DNA of 64,000 nucleotides, from assembly GCA_029938115.1 (NCBI GenBank), contig JAPYOP010000001.1, forward strand, positions 114,811-178,810. Direction: 5' to 3'. This DNA is from Colwellia sp. (GTDB taxonomy: Bacteria; Pseudomonadota; Gammaproteobacteria; Enterobacterales; Alteromonadaceae). The translations under genes were made by a program, and so were the position numbers. The number at the start of each line of letters is the position of its first letter. Positions within the stretch are counted from its first letter, which is position 1. Under the pieces are notes generated by a model. That model was not told where the DNA came from. It searched no databases and was given only the letters and a program-made list of their open reading frames with translations. Of the stretch, positions 45,309-55,104 are shown in pieces.

Positions 45309-46370
45309 ATGTTTTCACAAAATATAGAGCTTATTCCTGTTAGCATTTTGCAGATGATTTTTGCATGCCAAATGATTTTTTCTGCGGTACTTATTTGGAA
45401 TCTCAAACGTTATAGAAGTTTGGCGATTTTTTTCATATTTCAAGCCATTCTCAGTGCCATGAATGTTTTAGAAAATAGCTATTCAGCTAAACAGTATTAT
45501 CTAATCACACCTGTTTTTACATTAATATTAGGGCCATTGCTTTATTTCTTTATTCGCTCTCTAGTAAATGATTCTACGCTAAAAGGCGTTGAAAAATGGG
45601 GGCATTTTGTTTTAGCTTTATTAGCTTTACCATTGACTGAATATACTCAGTTTATTGTTGCTTGTGGTACATTAAGTCAAATTATATATTTGTCGCTGTC
45701 CTTCCATCTTCTTGCTAGATATCATCAGGTATCTAAAGCAGTTAACTCTGATGCCAATCGATATAAATTAACATGGCTTGTAAAAGCCTTAATTGTTTTT
45801 ACACTAGCAATTGTTATCGACCTTATTAGGATGAATCTGCAAACAATTACTTCTGAATTTGTTAAGGGACTTTGGTATTTTTCTTGTGAAATTGTATTTT
45901 TTAGTATTTCTTGTTATCTAACTTTTAAAGTCATTCGACAACCTGTATTGTTTGACGGTATGACTGCTTATGAGAACTTAGATGAGCATCAAAGTACAGA
46001 GAATAAAGACGCCGAAAAAACCATAGCAATAGAAATATTTACCAGTATTAAAACGGATATTTTAAAAAAGGAAATGTTTAAACAGCCCCGCTTTTCAGTA
46101 ACAGATTTATCACAAAGTACAGGTATCAATGTCAAAGATATTTCTTGGGCTATAAACTTGGGGAGCAAGCGAAACTTTTGTGATTATATAAATAGTCTAA
46201 GAGTAGAAGACGTAAAACAAAAACTATTAGCGGGTGACTCAAGTGATAGCTCTTTGTTAGAAATTGCTTTAACCTCCGGTTTTAACTCAAAGTCTACATT
46301 TAACGCAGCATTCAAAAAAGAAGAAGGGAAAACGCCTTCCCAATTCATTCGCATGAATTTAAAGGCATAG
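45309..46370 (+). CDS. Membrane-bound AraC-family regulator
   Basis: 353 residues. The N-terminal 220 residues are six or seven membrane segments; a linker leads to a C-terminal AraC-type double helix-turn-helix at about 255-350 (PRFSVTDLSQSTGINVKDIS, FNSKSTFNAAFKKEEGKTPS). Such regulators respond to membrane-level signals. It precedes a TPR/S41 peptidase gene by 121 bp. A decayed copy of a related C-terminus lies at 49650-49851. Confidence 0.83.
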   Translation: MFSQNIELIPVSILQMIFACQMIFSAVLIWNLKRYRSLAIFFIFQAILSAMNVLENSYSAKQYYLITPVFTLILGPLLYFFIRSLVNDSTLKGVEKWGHFVLALLALPLTEYTQFIVACGTLSQIIYLSLSFHLLARYHQVSKAVNSDANRYKLTWLVKALIVFTLAIVIDLIRMNLQTITSEFVKGLWYFSCEIVFFSISCYLTFKVIRQPVLFDGMTAYENLDEHQSTENKDAEKTIAIEIFTSIKTDILKKEMFKQPRFSVTDLSQSTGINVKDISWAINLGSKRNFCDYINSLRVEDVKQKLLAGDSSDSSLLEIALTSGFNSKSTFNAAFKKEEGKTPSQFIRMNLKA

Positions 46371-46491
46371 ATAAATGTATAATTTTTTCGTAAAAGCTAT
46401 TTAAAAAGTATGAAATCCTGATTTCGGACGATTTTACTCCCCAAATTGCTATTGTTCTTTTATGTTTATAAATTCAAATAAAGGAAGTTTA

Positions 46492-48267
46492 ATGCACTCC
46501 AAGCTAATTACTTATTGTTTCATCATTACAGTATTTTCTACTTTTTCAATTCAAGCTTTTGAAACCAATAAAGCTACTGAAATGACAAACCTAGCTATTG
46601 GCTACTCACCAACCAGTAGTAAAGTAGAGATACCTGCCAACTATTATGCAAACCGAGTAAAAGCGCTTAAGCTGGTTCGGAAAGAGGAATGGCTAGCAGC
46701 AAAAACTGTTATTGAGTCTTTAACCAGTCAATATCCAGATGACGGTGATACATGGTACATACTTGGACTGACCTATTTTCAATTAGAACAATGGAAGAAA
46801 TCAATCAGCGCGTTTAAAAGAACGTTAACTTTAGGCACCATTTTATCAAATATTCCTACGGGATCAGCCCCATCGAATGACATTATGATAAATATTGCTG
46901 AAGCCTACTCTGAACTTGGAAAAAAGTCTGAAGCGATCCGCTGGATCAATAAATCTTTAAAGGCGCGTTTTGACGGAAGAAAAAATTTGATTGGCAACTC
47001 TCATTTCAAACAAATTGCAGATTCAGAAGCATTTCAAAAAGCCTCGGGCAGTTTTCTTCCTAAAAATCTATCTAGGGTTCAATATTGGCAATTTGATCTC
47101 AATTTTCTGGTTGCAGAAATAAAACGTCTTCATGTCAATATTTACCAATCTGTCAACAAAGAAATATTTGATCAAATGGTAGTCACTATCAGCGAAAAAA
47201 TTCCTGTTCTTTCAGATAAGGAAATAGTTTTCGAGTTTATGAAATTGGTTGCTTCTTTGGGGAATGGGCATAATTTTATTGTTCCTACTTACGCAGATAA
47301 AGGCTCTTTCAACCAATTACCCGTTCAATTTTATAAATTTAGTGATGGTCTATTTATTGTTGGGGGAGATCAGCAATATCAACAGTTAGTTGGAAGTAAA
47401 GTCATAGCTATCGGCAAGACGAAAGTCAATGAAGCTTTGTCTAAAACTCAAGTGGTAAATGCCAGAGATAATGAGATGCAACAGCTCTGGTTAGGTCCAT
47501 ATTATTTAAGTTTACCTTCGGTTTTAAAAGGATTGAATATCGTTAACGATGCAGAGAGTATTTCCCTCACCATTGAAGACACTATGGGTAAAAAACGGGT
47601 GATAAAGCCGGAACTAAAGGAGCTGAAATTCAATGGTTTTCCTAAGTTGCCAGGATTAGCCAATAGTGATGCGATCCACAATTTACGAGTCAAGGAACAA
47701 TACTGGTTTCAGCACCTTCCAAGGAATGGTTCTCTCTATGTTCAGTATAACTATGTACATAATAAGCCTTCGTATTCTTTTGAAGATTTCAATTTAGAGA
47801 TCAGAGAAAAAATTTCCTTACTTAATGTTAATAACTTTATTTTGGATCTTCGCCATAATGCAGGTGGCGATGGAAGTACCTATCCTCCAATATTAAAAAC
47901 ACTTGTTCAATTTGAAGCGGCAAGGCCTGACGGTAAAATATTCATTCTTATTGGAAGAAATACCTTTTCGGCGGCGCATAATTTACTATTGGATATTAAT
48001 CGACTCACTAACGCTATCTTAGTAGGAGAGCCTAGTGGCTCTAGACCAAATGCATTAAGTGAAGCCGGTTGGTTTAAGCTTCCTTATAGTGGTACTTGGG
48101 GGATCATTTCTTCACAATTCCATCAAGCATCTAAGGCTGAGGATCACCGGATTTGGGTTGCACCTGATGTACCTGTAAGTTTATCTTCTAAGCAATATTT
48201 TTCAGGTAAAGATCCTTCGTTAGAAGCAATATTTAGCATTATTAGCAATCCAATATTAGTAAAATAG
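46492..48267 (+). CDS. TPR protein with S41-like peptidase domain
   Basis: 591 residues from the ATG at 46492, with an AAGGAAG site upstream. A signal peptide (residues 1-22) is followed by TPR-like helices at about 55-170 (YILGLTYFQLEQWKKSISAF) and a C-terminal S41 (Tsp/C-terminal-processing-like) domain at about 330-590. The catalytic Ser lies in IGRNTFSAAHNLL and the oxyanion region in LRHNAGGDGSTYP. It is probably a periplasmic serine peptidase. Its neighbour is the membrane AraC regulator, which may control it. Confidence 0.8.
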   Translation: MHSKLITYCFIITVFSTFSIQAFETNKATEMTNLAIGYSPTSSKVEIPANYYANRVKALKLVRKEEWLAAKTVIESLTSQYPDDGDTWYILGLTYFQLEQWKKSISAFKRTLTLGTILSNIPTGSAPSNDIMINIAEAYSELGKKSEAIRWINKSLKARFDGRKNLIGNSHFKQIADSEAFQKASGSFLPKNLSRVQYWQFDLNFLVAEIKRLHVNIYQSVNKEIFDQMVVTISEKIPVLSDKEIVFEFMKLVASLGNGHNFIVPTYADKGSFNQLPVQFYKFSDGLFIVGGDQQYQQLVGSKVIAIGKTKVNEALSKTQVVNARDNEMQQLWLGPYYLSLPSVLKGLNIVNDAESISLTIEDTMGKKRVIKPELKELKFNGFPKLPGLANSDAIHNLRVKEQYWFQHLPRNGSLYVQYNYVHNKPSYSFEDFNLEIREKISLLNVNNFILDLRHNAGGDGSTYPPILKTLVQFEAARPDGKIFILIGRNTFSAAHNLLLDINRLTNAILVGEPSGSRPNALSEAGWFKLPYSGTWGIISSQFHQASKAEDHRIWVAPDVPVSLSSKQYFSGKDPSLEAIFSIISNPILVK

Positions 48268-48779
48268 AGCTGTAAGGCTATGGAAAATGTTTGAGCTGTT
48301 CTGCTAAAAAAATCAGGCATCAACAAGTGATAATAGTGCCACTACTAAGTGCGACGTCTCGCTATTATTTCCTTTTATAAGGTCATATGTTGGCGTAATA
48401 AACTGCAAAAGCGTTGAACCACTCTGTCCGTGTGATCATGTCTGTAGTGAGTGCCATAAGCAAATAGTAGCCAAAAAGCACAGTGAACGGCAGTAATGAG
48501 CTTGCAGGAGTCATACACTCCAAACCTGATTGTGCGTCACCCTAACTGGCTCCTACGCCACCCAAAGCAGTCGTTCACGTATTGATATGATTTCAAAGTG
48601 CCAAACACGATTGTTCAGTTAGTAACCAGTATTATTAATCTATACTAACAAAGCAGACCTTTTCTTTTGTGTCCTTAACAATAATTAAGAGCCTGAAGCA
48701 GATCATTTATTTCATGAAAGGGCGACTCTGAGGGCTATTTTGCTTGTAATTTTGAGTGACTTATTATGCCTAATGGCTC
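48268..48779. other. Gene-free accessory spacer
   Basis: About 510 bp with no credible gene. It holds a compact copy of the repeat family described at 48483-48579 and an imperfect ATAATAG/CTATTAT inverted repeat near 48330-48370. Confidence 0.5.
48483..48579. repeat. Dispersed repeat, compact copy (both arms)
   Basis: The element begins GTGAACGGCAGTAATGAGC and ends CCAAAGCAGTCGTTCACG; GTGAACG and CGTTCAC are exact inverted ends and further inner bases pair imperfectly. Separate left or right arms occur at 49578, 50045, 51013, 54560 and 55105. Integron attC core sites (GTTRRRY) are not visible. Confidence 0.7.
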
Positions 48780-49355
48780 TTATTTAGGTTTTTCCTCATG
48801 AACAAGCATTGACATGTACTTTGTAAATCGTCTTTGTCTAGTTTCGGGTTTCTTTGCACTTGTTAAGCCGTAAGCGATAACATAATGGCTTGATTTATTG
48901 AGAGTTTCAAAAAACTGTTTTACTATCGGCTGATTTTCTAGTGCAGTTATAAAATCTGCGGGCACTTCCATTTCACTTACCACATAGGCGTTTTCCCAAC
49001 GACCATCAGATTTCGCAGCACGAACATGCACAAGCCCAGATTCCTTCATGCGGTCTTCGTTTATCAAACGCTCAATATGCTCGGTGTTCCTTTTAGACCA
49101 GTTACTTCGTGATTTTCTGGGCGTTATCCGCTGAAGATAGGCTTGTTCATCAATTGACTTTTTCACTCCGTCAATCCAACCCCAGCACAAAATTTCTATC
49201 ACTATATCATTCCAAGTAACACTTTGAATCCCTGTGTTTTTCTTGAATATCTTTACCCATAACTCACTTTCAGTTGCGTGATTCACCTTTAGCCACTCAC
49301 CGAGATCTTTCGGTGTTGCAAATGTCATTATTCTCAATGGATCTGGTTCAGGCAT
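48780..49355 (-). CDS. YdeI/OmpD-associated family protein
   Basis: 191 residues. The DUF1801-like/YdeI pattern is clear (ATESELWVKIFKKNTG, LCWGWIDGVKKSIDE, RRITPRKSRSNWSKRN-like). These small soluble proteins are of unknown function and are common in mobile or single-gene accessory positions. The gene stands alone between repeat copies. Confidence 0.83.
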   Translation of the reverse strand: MPEPDPLRIMTFATPKDLGEWLKVNHATESELWVKIFKKNTGIQSVTWNDIVIEILCWGWIDGVKKSIDEQAYLQRITPRKSRSNWSKRNTEHIERLINEDRMKESGLVHVRAAKSDGRWENAYVVSEMEVPADFITALENQPIVKQFFETLNKSSHYVIAYGLTSAKKPETRQRRFTKYMSMLVHEEKPK

Positions 49356-49577
49356 CTAATTAGGTTCTCTTCGGTATAACAGCTTATAATTATTATGCTT
49401 ATATATGTCGATGTAAATTAGCGTGTTAGTGTTTTATTTGCTTTTATGTAGACACTATTTGATCAAGGAAACACAAATAAGCTTTAACCTCTAATTTTTA
49501 AGAGTGCTAGCTATTTTACATAAAAATGATTCCATTGACAGTAGTTCCCACAGCGGTCATAGGGGTTTAAAATCATA

Positions 49578-49604
49578 GCGACACTCCAAAGCAGTCGTTG
49601 ATAC
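49578..49604. repeat. Right arm of the dispersed repeat
   Basis: Shares CCAAAGCAGTCGTT (14 bases) with the right arm of the compact copy. Confidence 0.55.
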
Positions 49605-49649
49605 TTACCAACAATTTGTTTATTAATGTGAAAGATAAACATCAACTAA

Positions 49650-49851
49650 CTTTTTCATTTTATAAATGGCTTTCGTATTGAGGAAACGAATCGACAATTA
49701 ATCAATATTGATGATTGGCCCTCGATGATTACCTTTGCAATTGATGTTAATTCTAAATCGACATTCAATACAGCGTTTAAAAAAAATAGTGGGTTATAGC
49801 CCATCAGCATACAGAAATTTATTACTCGAAAATAAACAAAAAGTACTTTGA
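49650..49851 (+). pseudogene. Remnant of an AraC-family regulator C-terminus
   Basis: The frame reads FHFINGFRIEE, then SKSTFNTAFKKNSG and stops; after one extra base it continues YSPSAYRNLLLENKQKV to a stop at 49851. This matches the end of the intact membrane AraC gene (SKSTFNAAFKKEEGKTPSQF). It is truncated at the 5' side and carries a single-base frameshift. Confidence 0.8.
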
Positions 49852-49917
49852 AGAAATACGTCTGAATGGATCTATTTGGAAGACAGGATCTGTTTAACCA
49901 ACGAGGACACGCTAATA

Positions 49918-50058
49918 ATGGAATATAATCCAATTATTGAGGTGTTAAATGACAAAGCGAACAATTTACAAATGATGGCCATTGACAAAATGAGTTCAAA
50001 GCTAATGTCTGCGAAAGGATCATTGTTCACGTCAATGGCCGAATATGAACGGCAATAA
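49918..50058 (+). CDS. Doubtful short open frame
   Basis: 46 residues from the ATG at 49918, with GAGGA about 12 bases upstream. Its 3' end runs into a repeat arm, and no family is recognised. It is more likely non-coding. Confidence 0.2.
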   Translation: MEYNPIIEVLNDKANNLQMMAIDKMSSKLMSAKGSLFTSMAEYERQ

Positions 50059-50112
50059 TGAGCGTGCAGAAGTGATTGAACTAGTAATCCTGATTGATTA
50101 TTCCCCCAAGTC
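50045..50112. repeat. Left arm of the dispersed repeat
   Basis: TGAACGGCAATAATGAGC and GCAGAAGTGATTGAAC match the left arm of the compact copy. A GTTCACG-containing right-arm-like stretch lies just before it at about 50014-50031. With the right arm at 51013-51060 it flanks the substrate-binding protein gene. Confidence 0.6.
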
Positions 50113-50118
50113 TGAAGC

Positions 50119-50883
50119 TTACAAGGTTAAGTCAACTTTACTGATTATAGCTATATCAGCTTGTATCATTACCGAGGTGATTTCCGCGTACCGTCCTGAT
50201 TTTTTTAATTTTTCCAACCCTGTATTGAAAGCCTGAGCTATCGCTCTTGATTTGAATATTGGATTGTATTTATATGGGGCAGTGAAAATATGCATTCGCA
50301 TACCTTTAAGTACACTGTCTAACGATAATTTATATAATTCAGAATTATGATTAAAGATATTTTTGTCAGATAACACAATATCAACTAAACCAAGTTGTAA
50401 TAATTTGACCTGATTTATTTGTGAAGACGTTTGAGAATGTTTGTAATCTTCAGGTAGCCATCTAGGATAATGATTTTTTGCTCCTTGAAAAGATAATAAG
50501 GTGTAACCCTTCAGATCTGATGGGCTTTGTATTGCGATGTTTCGTTTATGTAATGTAAAAAAAACATCATGATATTCTAAAGTAACGTTACCATAAAAAA
50601 TGCTACTTTTTTGTTTTCCTTTCTTGACATATCGATGAGCGGCATCAACTTTACCCTGATCAAAGATAAATGCTACCCGGTCAAGTTGAGTATATACAGG
50701 TACTAATTCATGTCCCTCCAAAGCAAGTGCTTCTTTAATGATTGATAGTTCAACACCACTATTGTCTTCTTCTATAATATATGGGGCTAATGATTTCCCA
50801 AATATCATTACAACCTCATCACAATAGACATTGAAGGATATTAACATTAAGAAAGAAATTATAATTCGTTTAAAGTTAAACAT
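50119..50883 (-). CDS. Periplasmic solute-binding-like protein (family 3)
   Basis: 254 residues with a signal peptide (about 1-21, FLMLISFNVYC). The body shows the family 3 substrate-binding pattern (YIIEEDNSGVELSIIKEALA, GYTLLSFQGAKNH, FNTGLEKLKKSGRYAEI). No ABC permease or ATPase gene is nearby, so it is either an orphan sensor-like or scavenging protein. Repeat arms flank the gene on both sides. Confidence 0.78.
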   Translation of the reverse strand: MFNFKRIIISFLMLISFNVYCDEVVMIFGKSLAPYIIEEDNSGVELSIIKEALALEGHELVPVYTQLDRVAFIFDQGKVDAAHRYVKKGKQKSSIFYGNVTLEYHDVFFTLHKRNIAIQSPSDLKGYTLLSFQGAKNHYPRWLPEDYKHSQTSSQINQVKLLQLGLVDIVLSDKNIFNHNSELYKLSLDSVLKGMRMHIFTAPYKYNPIFKSRAIAQAFNTGLEKLKKSGRYAEITSVMIQADIAIISKVDLTL

Positions 50884-51012
50884 TAAATATAAACCTATGA
50901 TGGCCTCTTGAACGTTCTATTCTGAGATTAAACTTTTCAAATAGTTTCGTCAACTATGCGTATTTCAGAATATATATTACCTAACCAAGAATTCATCCTA
51001 TGAATGATAACT

Positions 51013-51060
51013 CAGCCACCAGTGTGGTTGTTCACGTAAGTGTATTGACATGACAGTGTG
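51013..51060. repeat. Right arm of the dispersed repeat
   Basis: GCCACC ... GTTGTTCACG followed by TATTGACATGACA parallels the right arm and following bases of the compact copy (GTTCACGTATTGATATGA). Confidence 0.55.
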
Positions 51061-51093
51061 TTAAAAATATGACATGACTTATTTATGATACTT

Positions 51094-51963
51094 TTATTTT
51101 AAAAATTCTAATAAACGTTTTGCACTGCTATTTTGAAAGATATTGCTCGGCCAAACAGCGTATAGAGGAATCGGTTCAACTTGCCAGTTTGGTAGCAATT
51201 CAACTAAAACATTATTTTTAATTTCTCTTTCGATTAAAAAATCAGGAGGGGTCGCTATACCTGAGCCATTTATACATAGCTGAGTCATAGCTTCAACACT
51301 ATTTACGCTGATATTGCTTTGAAAGCCAATTTCACATTTTTCACCCTCAGAATTTATTAAGGTTCTGTGATTTGGCAGCATATCCAATTTAATCCAATTC
51401 CACCTTGTTAAATCGTGAGGGTAGATAGGTTTTTTATTTTCCTTCCAATAATCATAAGAACAAACTAGTTTTCTATTAATTTCTCCAATCCGTTTAGACA
51501 TGAGACTACTGTCATCCATTTCGCCGGCCCTAAAAGCTAAATCAATGCCTTTAAGGATAAGGTCTTGTCTATTGTCGGTATAAAATAATTTGAAATTCAA
51601 ACAAGGGTGTAATTTGCTAAATTGAGATATTTTATTACTTATCTCTGATTTAATTAAGGCAGAAGGTAGGGTGAGGGTTAAAGTCCCTCTTAGCGCTTGT
51701 TTGTCTGAAGTTACTTGGCTTAATCCTTGATGTGCAGCTTGGATCATATTTAAAGCATACTGATATAACACAGTCCCTTGTGATGTTAACGACAAACTTC
51801 TAGTCGACCTGTAAATTAAAGCGGTACCTACAGATTTTTCTAATTGAGTAACTTGATAGCTAACGACTGAAGGTGAAAGTTTTAGCTCTTTTGCTGCCGC
51901 ACGAAAAGAGCCTTGTTTTATTGTTTCAGCAAAAATAGCTATTGATCTTAATTCATCTATCAT
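51094..51963 (-). CDS. LysR-family regulator
   Basis: 289 residues from the ATG at 51963, which places the helix-turn-helix at the usual position (FAETIKQGSFRAAAKELKLSPSVVSYQ). The rest is a substrate-binding-like effector domain. It is divergent from a LysE-family exporter gene, a classic arrangement in which the LysR protein controls the exporter. The effector is probably the exporter's substrate, an amino acid or a related compound. Confidence 0.87.
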   Translation of the reverse strand: MIDELRSIAIFAETIKQGSFRAAAKELKLSPSVVSYQVTQLEKSVGTALIYRSTRSLSLTSQGTVLYQYALNMIQAAHQGLSQVTSDKQALRGTLTLTLPSALIKSEISNKISQFSKLHPCLNFKLFYTDNRQDLILKGIDLAFRAGEMDDSSLMSKRIGEINRKLVCSYDYWKENKKPIYPHDLTRWNWIKLDMLPNHRTLINSEGEKCEIGFQSNISVNSVEAMTQLCINGSGIATPPDFLIEREIKNNVLVELLPNWQVEPIPLYAVWPSNIFQNSSAKRLLEFLK

Positions 51964-52064
51964 TTGTTTTATTATTGAATTATTTAGAACAGTGATACTT
52001 GATTGTAGCACCTTATCCAAGTAATAAAGTAGAGGTATAGTTTACAAAAAACAGAGGAAAAGTT

Positions 52065-52658
52065 ATGTCGTTATTTATTGCAATGTTTTCATTCTCATTA
52101 GCTATGTCAATCTCTCCAGGACCAGTGAACATGGTGATTGTATCTTCAGGAGTAAACTATGGGGTACGTAAAACATTTTCATTTGTTTCAGGTGGAACGA
52201 TTGGCTTCACATTACTTTTGCTATTTATTGGCTTAGGTTTTTCTAAAGTCATTGATTCATATCCGTACTTTCTAAAATATTTAGCAGTTATAGGCTCACT
52301 ATTTATTATTTATATGGGCTATTTAATTGCGACATCAAAACCAGAATTAACTATAAAAGATCAGAAACAGCCAACTTTTATACAAGGATTTCTATTGCAA
52401 TGGTTAAACCCAAAGGCATGGATAGCCTGTATGGTTGGCGTTTCCTTATTTTCCGTACCGAACAGTCATCAAGCGTTTTTAACCTTTTCATTGATCTACT
52501 TTTTAGTCTGTTATTTCTCTCTTTTTTCTTGGTCTGTATTAGGACATAAAGCGGCAATACTTTTAAATAGCGAGTTTAAATTAAAGCTTTTTAATCAACT
52601 AATGGGAGGACTTTTGATTGTGACTTCGTGTTTTTTACTTTACTCACAATTGAATTAG
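52065..52658 (+). CDS. LysE/RhtB-family exporter
   Basis: 197 residues with about six membrane segments and the family start (MSISPGPVNMVIVSSGVNYG) and central motif (QWLNPKAWIACM). These proteins export amino acids or homoserine lactone-like solutes. It is divergent from the LysR gene, 101 bp between starts. Confidence 0.88.
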   Translation: MSLFIAMFSFSLAMSISPGPVNMVIVSSGVNYGVRKTFSFVSGGTIGFTLLLLFIGLGFSKVIDSYPYFLKYLAVIGSLFIIYMGYLIATSKPELTIKDQKQPTFIQGFLLQWLNPKAWIACMVGVSLFSVPNSHQAFLTFSLIYFLVCYFSLFSWSVLGHKAAILLNSEFKLKLFNQLMGGLLIVTSCFLLYSQLN

Positions 52659-52721
52659 ATTCACCAAAAGCACTCCTCGTTAATAATTAAAATTCCATCC
52701 TTGGAATTGGATCTACTTTGG

Positions 52722-54251
52722 TTAGTTATTTTTAGTCAGCTTTTTCAACATATTTTGAGCCTGCCTATTCTTAGGATTTAACGTTAATACATTTTTATAA
52801 TTTTCAATTGCTAATTGATTTAGGCCACTATAAATATAAGCTTCTGCAAGGCTATCGAATGAATTTTCACTAGGAAACAAGGTTGTGTTTAATTGAAGGA
52901 TTTCAATTGCCCCTTCATTATCATTTTGACCAAGCAAACCGTACCCTAGTGTATTTAATTGACTTTCATCAAATTTGTAGTCCATTGGACTCGTTTTTTT
53001 CAATTGATGGTACTGCTTTATTGTCGCTTCGACACCTTTCTTTTTTATAGTGCTAAACAGCTCTATTGCCACAGGTTTTGCTCTATTGCAATTTGCATTT
53101 GAGGTAGTTCCTGTCAGCCATTGTGTCCACATACACACAATTTCGCTGTCCACATACGATCCATTTGTTCCATTGGTTATAACCACTATGCCATCACCCG
53201 TTTCTGGAACAAGAATAAGGTATGCATGCCAACCTTTATTTGCTCCTCTATGACCATTGCTAATCATGCCGTTTGACAATTTATCTACCGTATAACCAAG
53301 TCCGTATGAACTCTCTGTGGAGGAAGGGGTAAGCATTTCTCTCATTGTATCGGGCGCCAGTATACCTCTCCCTGTCACCTTCTTATTTTGTCCTTTCATT
53401 GCTGCTATAGCAAATTGACCAATATCGTCAATTGTAGTGTAGAGTCCTGCAGCCGCCATGGCGGTAAACCTGAGACTAGGGGTTGGTTGACCCCAACGGT
53501 CATAACCAACAGATGATGCTGATAAAATTTCAGGGGTGAGTGTAAAACTACTTTTTGGCATACCTAAAGGCGTGAAGATTTGGTCACGCATGTAGTCTTC
53601 AAAGCGCTGTCCCGTAACTTCCTCAATCAATAATTGGAGGAGAGCATAACCACTATTAGAATACTTATGTTTAGTACCGGGCTCTGCAACTAGGCTAACT
53701 GCTCCAGAGCGTGTTTTTATCCCTGACAATAACTCCTCCAAAGTAGGTAATTCGTCATCTAGCCCCCACCCAGGGTAATAACGAGAAGGCAAACCCGCAT
53801 TGTGACTCAAAAGTCTTCGAATCGTGACACCTGCTGCATCGAATTCAGTGTCTGGTAGATGCCAACGTTTAAGGTATTTCTCTACTGGTTCATCTAAAGA
53901 CAACTTACCTTCTTGAACGAGCCGCATAACTCCCCATGCTGTCACTGTTTTTGAAATAGAACCAATATTGAAGGCAGTACTTGTATTGACTTGCTTCTTT
54001 TTGGAAAGATCCGAATAGCCAAATCCTCTTTTATAGACAATTTCTCCCTTTTGTATAACAGCGACGGCGGCACCAGGCACAAAATATTCACTCATAATCT
54101 TTGGTACATTCAATTCCAATCTATTTATAAATTCATTAGATTTTTTCCCTATGGGGTCAGATTTAGCTTGAAATCCACATCCAATAGACACAACTATAAA
54201 AAGTGTTATCATTTTTTTATAGTTGTCGTTATTTTGTACTACTTTTCTCAT
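52722..54251 (-). CDS. Class C beta-lactamase-fold serine hydrolase with TPR tail
   Basis: 509 residues. The N-terminus has a lipobox-like segment (VVSIGC), suggesting a lipoprotein. The hydrolase domain shows S-x-x-K at Ser98/Lys101 (GSISKT), Y-S-N (KYSNSGY) and H-R-G (NGHRGANKG). About 85 C-terminal residues form TPR-like helices (AYIYSGLNQLAIENYKNVL). Such proteins are esterases, D-aminopeptidases or penicillin-recognising enzymes; the substrate is not known. It is a single gene. Confidence 0.85.
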   Translation of the reverse strand: MRKVVQNNDNYKKMITLFIVVSIGCGFQAKSDPIGKKSNEFINRLELNVPKIMSEYFVPGAAVAVIQKGEIVYKRGFGYSDLSKKKQVNTSTAFNIGSISKTVTAWGVMRLVQEGKLSLDEPVEKYLKRWHLPDTEFDAAGVTIRRLLSHNAGLPSRYYPGWGLDDELPTLEELLSGIKTRSGAVSLVAEPGTKHKYSNSGYALLQLLIEEVTGQRFEDYMRDQIFTPLGMPKSSFTLTPEILSASSVGYDRWGQPTPSLRFTAMAAAGLYTTIDDIGQFAIAAMKGQNKKVTGRGILAPDTMREMLTPSSTESSYGLGYTVDKLSNGMISNGHRGANKGWHAYLILVPETGDGIVVITNGTNGSYVDSEIVCMWTQWLTGTTSNANCNRAKPVAIELFSTIKKKGVEATIKQYHQLKKTSPMDYKFDESQLNTLGYGLLGQNDNEGAIEILQLNTTLFPSENSFDSLAEAYIYSGLNQLAIENYKNVLTLNPKNRQAQNMLKKLTKNN

Positions 54252-54254
54252 TGA

Positions 54255-54706
54255 ATTTACGTCCTAAACAGTGAAACTCGATAAATTTATTTATCCGAAT
54301 TTCAAATTACAAAAATCTAATCCATAATTAATATTACATAGAAATCATTACTTCTAGTGTCCTATTAATTAATAGCGGATCTCTTAAAAGCACCGAGTTG
54401 AATAGGATAAAGAAGTAGTGTTTATCTCTTTATTTCTAGATTAATTCAATACAGTTAAGTTAAGACGCACATCAATAATAAAAGGTTTAAAGACAATTAC
54501 TTTTATAGTGATTTATTAAGGTGCTAATGAGCTCTCGGCTAAGGTTTAATAATAGTATATAAACGGCATATTGAGCTTGCAGAAGGCATTGAACCCCAGA
54601 CCTGATTGATTATCCCCTAGACTGATAGCTAAACTCTGTCATTAGACAAATTGAATTTAAAAGCTATATTTATAACTTCGAATTAATAAATATCTAGGAC
54701 ATTCAC
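54255..54706. other. Gene-free accessory spacer
   Basis: About 450 bp, A/T-rich, with no credible gene. It contains a left arm of the dispersed repeat at 54560-54620. Confidence 0.5.
54560..54620. repeat. Left arm of the dispersed repeat
   Basis: AAACGGCATATTGAGC and TTGCAGAAGGCATTGAAC match the left arms at 48483 and 50045. With the right arm at 55105 it flanks the small gene at 54707. Confidence 0.6.
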
Positions 54707-55018
54707 ATGATAGTTGCACGTTGGTCAATAGACGCAAAATTTGGACATAAGTCAGATCTGATTGATTCTTTGTCAAAATGGCAAAATAGCTTTGGAACTC
54801 AAATAGGATGGGATGGAAAGTGTAGAATCCTAACAGGCTCTGTTGGTGCTTTAGAGTCAACCGTTATCTCTGAAATCACGCTTGATAGTTTAGCCGAGTT
54901 AAGTGAATCCTGGGACAAACTAGCAGAGTTAGATGGTCATAAAGAATGGAGTATTGAATTTGAACCTCACGTAGTGTCAGGCTCTATGAAATGGGAAGTA
55001 TACCGTATTGTTGAATAA
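54707..55018 (+). CDS. Small protein, possibly dimeric alpha/beta-barrel
   Basis: 103 residues. Alternating strand and helix (IVARWSIDAKFGHKSDLIDS, VISEITLDSLAELSESWDKL, WEVYRIVE) suggest a ferredoxin-like, ABM-type fold, but no family is recognised. Repeat arms flank it on both sides, as for the solute-binding gene, so it may be passenger DNA. A clear ribosome-binding site is not seen. Confidence 0.55.
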   Translation: MIVARWSIDAKFGHKSDLIDSLSKWQNSFGTQIGWDGKCRILTGSVGALESTVISEITLDSLAELSESWDKLAELDGHKEWSIEFEPHVVSGSMKWEVYRIVE

Positions 55019-55104
55019 TTTAAATTATACAAAGTAACAGCTAGTGGGCTCTTTGATAGTTCGCTGTTGAATTAACCAATCTTCAATGTCTCTGATTGGT
55101 TAAT

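Noticed and set aside
49876..50058. Longer form of the short frame before the solute-binding gene
   Set aside because: It starts without a ribosome-binding site and ends in a repeat arm; at best the 46-residue form is coding.
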